Shown here piece by piece: positions 5,320 through 7,186 of a stretch of 7,186 nucleotides of DNA. The notes under the pieces were generated by a model. The model made no database searches. It saw only the letters and a list, made by a program, of their open reading frames with translations, and was not told where the DNA came from. Numbering within the stretch: the stretch's first letter is position 1; every line of letters starts with the position of its first letter. The DNA lies in NCBI GenBank assembly GCA_036652055.1, contig JAVVWP010000048.1, positions 1 to 7,186 on the forward strand, given 5' to 3'. The position numbers and the translations under genes were made by a program. This DNA is from Fimenecus sp036652055 (GTDB lineage: Bacteria > Bacillota > Clostridia > Oscillospirales > Acutalibacteraceae).

Positions 5320-6717
5320 ATGAATTATGATGTGTTAATCGTCGGTGCTGGCCCTGCTGGTATCTTCACAGCACTTGAGCTTCTTAAAAATGGCTCTAAA
5401 AAGACAATCGCTATCGTCGAAAAAGGTCTTCCTGTTGAAAAGAGAAATTGTCCTAAAAATGTTACAGGTCACTGCGTCAACTGCAAGCCTGACTGTAATA
5501 TTACAACGGGATTTTCGGGTGCAGGTGCTTTTTCTGACGGAAAACTTTCACTTAGCTATGAAGTTGGTGGTAATCTTCCCGACCTTATCGGTCATAATTT
5601 TGCTCAAGAGATGATTGAATATACCGATAAAATATATCTTCAATTTGGTGCTGATGAAAAGGTTGAAGGGCTTGGGCATACTGCTGAAGTTAAAGACATT
5701 CGACTTCGTGCAATTCGTGCAGGCTTAAAGCTTGTCGACTGCCCTATTCGCCATCTTGGCACTGAAATGGCTCAAGAGCTTTATGGAAAAATCGAGAAGT
5801 TTTTGTTAGATAGCGGCGTTGAAATCATTTTTAAAACTGAATGTACCGATATAATTATTGAAAATGCAAAAGCTACGGGTGCAATTTTAAAGCCTTGCTC
5901 AAAAGAGCCTGAATATATTATTAATGCTGAAACTGTTGTTATCGCAACTGGTCGTAAGGGTGCTGACTGGCTTGAAGAAATGTGCAAAAAGCATAATATT
6001 GACCACCTGCCCGGCACTGTTGACATTGGCGTTCGTGTTGAGGTTCGTAATGAAGTTATGGACGAGGTTAACAAGGTGCTTTATGAATCAAAACTTATTG
6101 GCTACCCTGAGCCTTTTACAAATAAGGTTAGAACATTTTGCCAAAATCCTGGCGGTTTTGTAAGCCAAGAAAACTATGATAACAACAACCTTGCAGTTGT
6201 TAACGGTCACAGCTTTAAAAATAAAAAGAGTGACAACACTAACCTTGCAATTCTATGCAGTCATAACTTTAGAGCGCCATTTGACGAGCCTATTCCATAT
6301 GCTAAAAAGGTTGGCGAGCTTGTTAATATGCTGGCTGACGGTCACATTTTAGTTCAGCGTTTCGGCGATATTCTCGCAGGGAAAAGAACTTGGCCACAGG
6401 AGCTTGCAAGAAGTAATGTAAAGCCTACACTTTCAGATGCTATTGCAGGCGACCTCACAGCTGCAATGCCATACCGCACACTTATGAACATTATCAAATT
6501 CATTGAAGCGGTTGATATGGTTGTTCCTGGCTTTGCAAGTGATGAAACACTTCTTTATGGCCCTGAAATTAAATTTTATTCAAACAGAGTTAAAATGGAT
6601 AAGGATTTCAATACAAACATAAACGGGCTTTATTGTCTGGGCGATTCAAGCGGATGGACTCACGGTCTTATGATGTCGAGCGTTATGGGCGTTTTGATGG
6701 GCAGAAAATTACTTTAA
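5320..6717 (+). CDS. FAD-dependent dehydrogenase-like protein (COG2509 type)
   Basis: This is a 465-residue flavoprotein, probably cytoplasmic. The N-terminus carries the Rossmann dinucleotide-binding motif VGAGPAG (8-14) with E34 at the end of the second strand for the FAD ribose. The motif VVIATGRKG (206-214) and the C-terminal LYCLGDSSG (437-445, D442) complete a typical two-part FAD fold. GFSGAGAFSDGKLS at 64-77 is characteristic of the poorly characterised FAD-dependent dehydrogenase group COG2509. Four cysteines precede it (C44, C52, C55, C59), a cluster that could bind iron-sulfur or metal or act in redox chemistry. Length is in the usual family range and no truncation is visible. The start is supported by AAAGGA 10 bases upstream. 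The substrate is unknown in this family. The transcript passes a leader terminator, and a GDSL hydrolase gene follows in the same direction. Confidence 0.93.
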   Translation: MNYDVLIVGAGPAGIFTALELLKNGSKKTIAIVEKGLPVEKRNCPKNVTGHCVNCKPDCNITTGFSGAGAFSDGKLSLSYEVGGNLPDLIGHNFAQEMIEYTDKIYLQFGADEKVEGLGHTAEVKDIRLRAIRAGLKLVDCPIRHLGTEMAQELYGKIEKFLLDSGVEIIFKTECTDIIIENAKATGAILKPCSKEPEYIINAETVVIATGRKGADWLEEMCKKHNIDHLPGTVDIGVRVEVRNEVMDEVNKVLYESKLIGYPEPFTNKVRTFCQNPGGFVSQENYDNNNLAVVNGHSFKNKKSDNTNLAILCSHNFRAPFDEPIPYAKKVGELVNMLADGHILVQRFGDILAGKRTWPQELARSNVKPTLSDAIAGDLTAAMPYRTLMNIIKFIEAVDMVVPGFASDETLLYGPEIKFYSNRVKMDKDFNTNINGLYCLGDSSGWTHGLMMSSVMGVLMGRKLL

Positions 6718-6776
6718 TCTAAAGCTTTGGCGTGTACTTCTTTCCTCTTAAAAGGGTTGAATTCAACTTTAGATTA
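6715..6776. repeat. 10-bp inverted repeat with nested palindrome after the FAD gene
   Basis: TAATCTAAAG (6715-6724, including the FAD gene stop codon) is perfectly complementary to CTTTAGATTA (6767-6776), with 42 bases between. Directly inside the right arm is a perfect 10-base palindrome, TTGAATTCAA (6757-6766). No T-run follows, so it is not a classic terminator. It could be an mRNA processing or stability structure, or a DNA-binding site ahead of the hydrolase gene. Confidence 0.6.
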
Positions 6777-6794
6777 TATAAAAGAGGTATCAGA

Positions 6795-7186
6795 ATGATA
6801 ACTATTAAAGATAATGATAAAATTTTGTTTTTAGGCGACAGCATTACTGACATTGCTTTTAACAAAAGAATGCGTCGCAAAATCGGCGGAGCAAAAACCT
6901 ATCCGCTTGTTGTTAGTAATGAGCTTAAAAAAAGCCACAAAGGGCTTGAATTTTTCTATAAAGGCATCGCAAGCGACAGAAGTTATCTCGTTTATGACAG
7001 GCTGACAAAAGACTGTATTAAGCTAAAACCCGATGTAATTGTTTTGCTAATCGGCGTTAATGATGCGTGGGAAAATTATGTTCCTGAGGAATATCCGCCA
7101 CTTCTTCGCCCATTTGATGAGCATATGAATGAGATTTTTAGAAGATTAAAGGCTGAACTGCCAAATGCAAAGCTAATTATGATGAC
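6795..7186 (+). CDS. SGNH/GDSL-family hydrolase, 5' part (runs off right edge)
   Basis: The first 130 residues of a GDSL-type esterase/lipase-like hydrolase are present. Block I is FLGDSITD (12-19) with nucleophile S16. Block II has the oxyanion glycine G57 in YKGIAS. Block III is GVND (87-90) with oxyanion N89. The catalytic Asp/His block V lies beyond the window. No signal peptide is seen, so it is probably cytoplasmic, as many small clostridial GDSL proteins acting on acetylated sugars or acyl esters are; the substrate is not predictable. GAGG lies 7 bases before the ATG. The gene begins 77 bases after the FAD gene stop with no strong promoter between, so co-transcription is likely. The segment contains no stop and is cut only by the window end. 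Confidence 0.92.
   Translation, partial: MITIKDNDKILFLGDSITDIAFNKRMRRKIGGAKTYPLVVSNELKKSHKGLEFFYKGIASDRSYLVYDRLTKDCIKLKPDVIVLLIGVNDAWENYVPEEYPPLLRPFDEHMNEIFRRLKAELPNAKLIMM

Noticed and set aside
5781..6074. Minus-strand frame of 97 codons inside the FAD gene.
   Set aside because: It is antisense to conserved flavoprotein sequence, with no recognisable domain. It is a shadow frame.
6725..6794. Separate promoter for the GDSL hydrolase gene (TTGAAT and TATATA boxes).
   Set aside because: The boxes are only 12 bases apart, too short for a sigma-A promoter. Co-transcription with the FAD gene is simpler.

Overview
The window is AT-rich DNA. Strong AGGAGG-type ribosome binding sites, sigma-A-like promoters (TTGACA/TATAAT class) and protein types (MacB/FtsX-like ABC permeases, a hemolysin III-type protein, a COG2509-type FAD protein) point to a low-GC Firmicute, most likely a clostridium of gut type. 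No rRNA or other marker is present, so genus cannot be given.

Layout. At the left edge is the 3' part of an IS630-family transposase (+) and the right end of its element. It abuts the 3' end of a minus-strand operon, read from 3951 down to 497: two four-helix ABC permeases, a MacB/LolD-type ATPase, and a single-pass membrane protein with an extracytoplasmic domain. The genes are tightly packed (3 bp gap, 15 bp gap, 4 bp overlap). Upstream of the operon is a consensus promoter (4088-4116), then a 10-codon leader ORF (MNSCGLSFEC), then an intrinsic terminator (3995-4030) before the first permease. The leader ORF stops three bases before the 5' arm of the terminator stem, which is the geometry expected for ribosome-controlled attenuation. 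Upstream again, also on the minus strand, are a PAQR/hemolysin III membrane protein (4146-4814) and a 41-codon gene (4990-5115) for a small hydrophobic or exported peptide. The latter has its own extended -10 promoter and is separated from the hemolysin III gene by a terminator.

From about 5170 onward transcription runs to the right. A consensus promoter (5204-5232) drives a FAD-dependent dehydrogenase-like protein (5320-6717), but again a strong terminator hairpin with seven T's (5259-5299) lies between promoter and start codon. A 10-bp inverted repeat with a nested 10-bp palindrome follows the stop codon. Then comes an SGNH/GDSL hydrolase gene that runs off the right edge.

The main theme is conditional termination. 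Two of the three well-formed promoters are followed by a terminator inside the 5' leader, and the third is followed by a terminator between its small gene and the next one. The ABC operon leader is the best candidate for an undescribed regulatory system. It would fit drug- or peptide-induced expression of an efflux or defence transporter, since no regulator gene or two-component system lies next to the operon.
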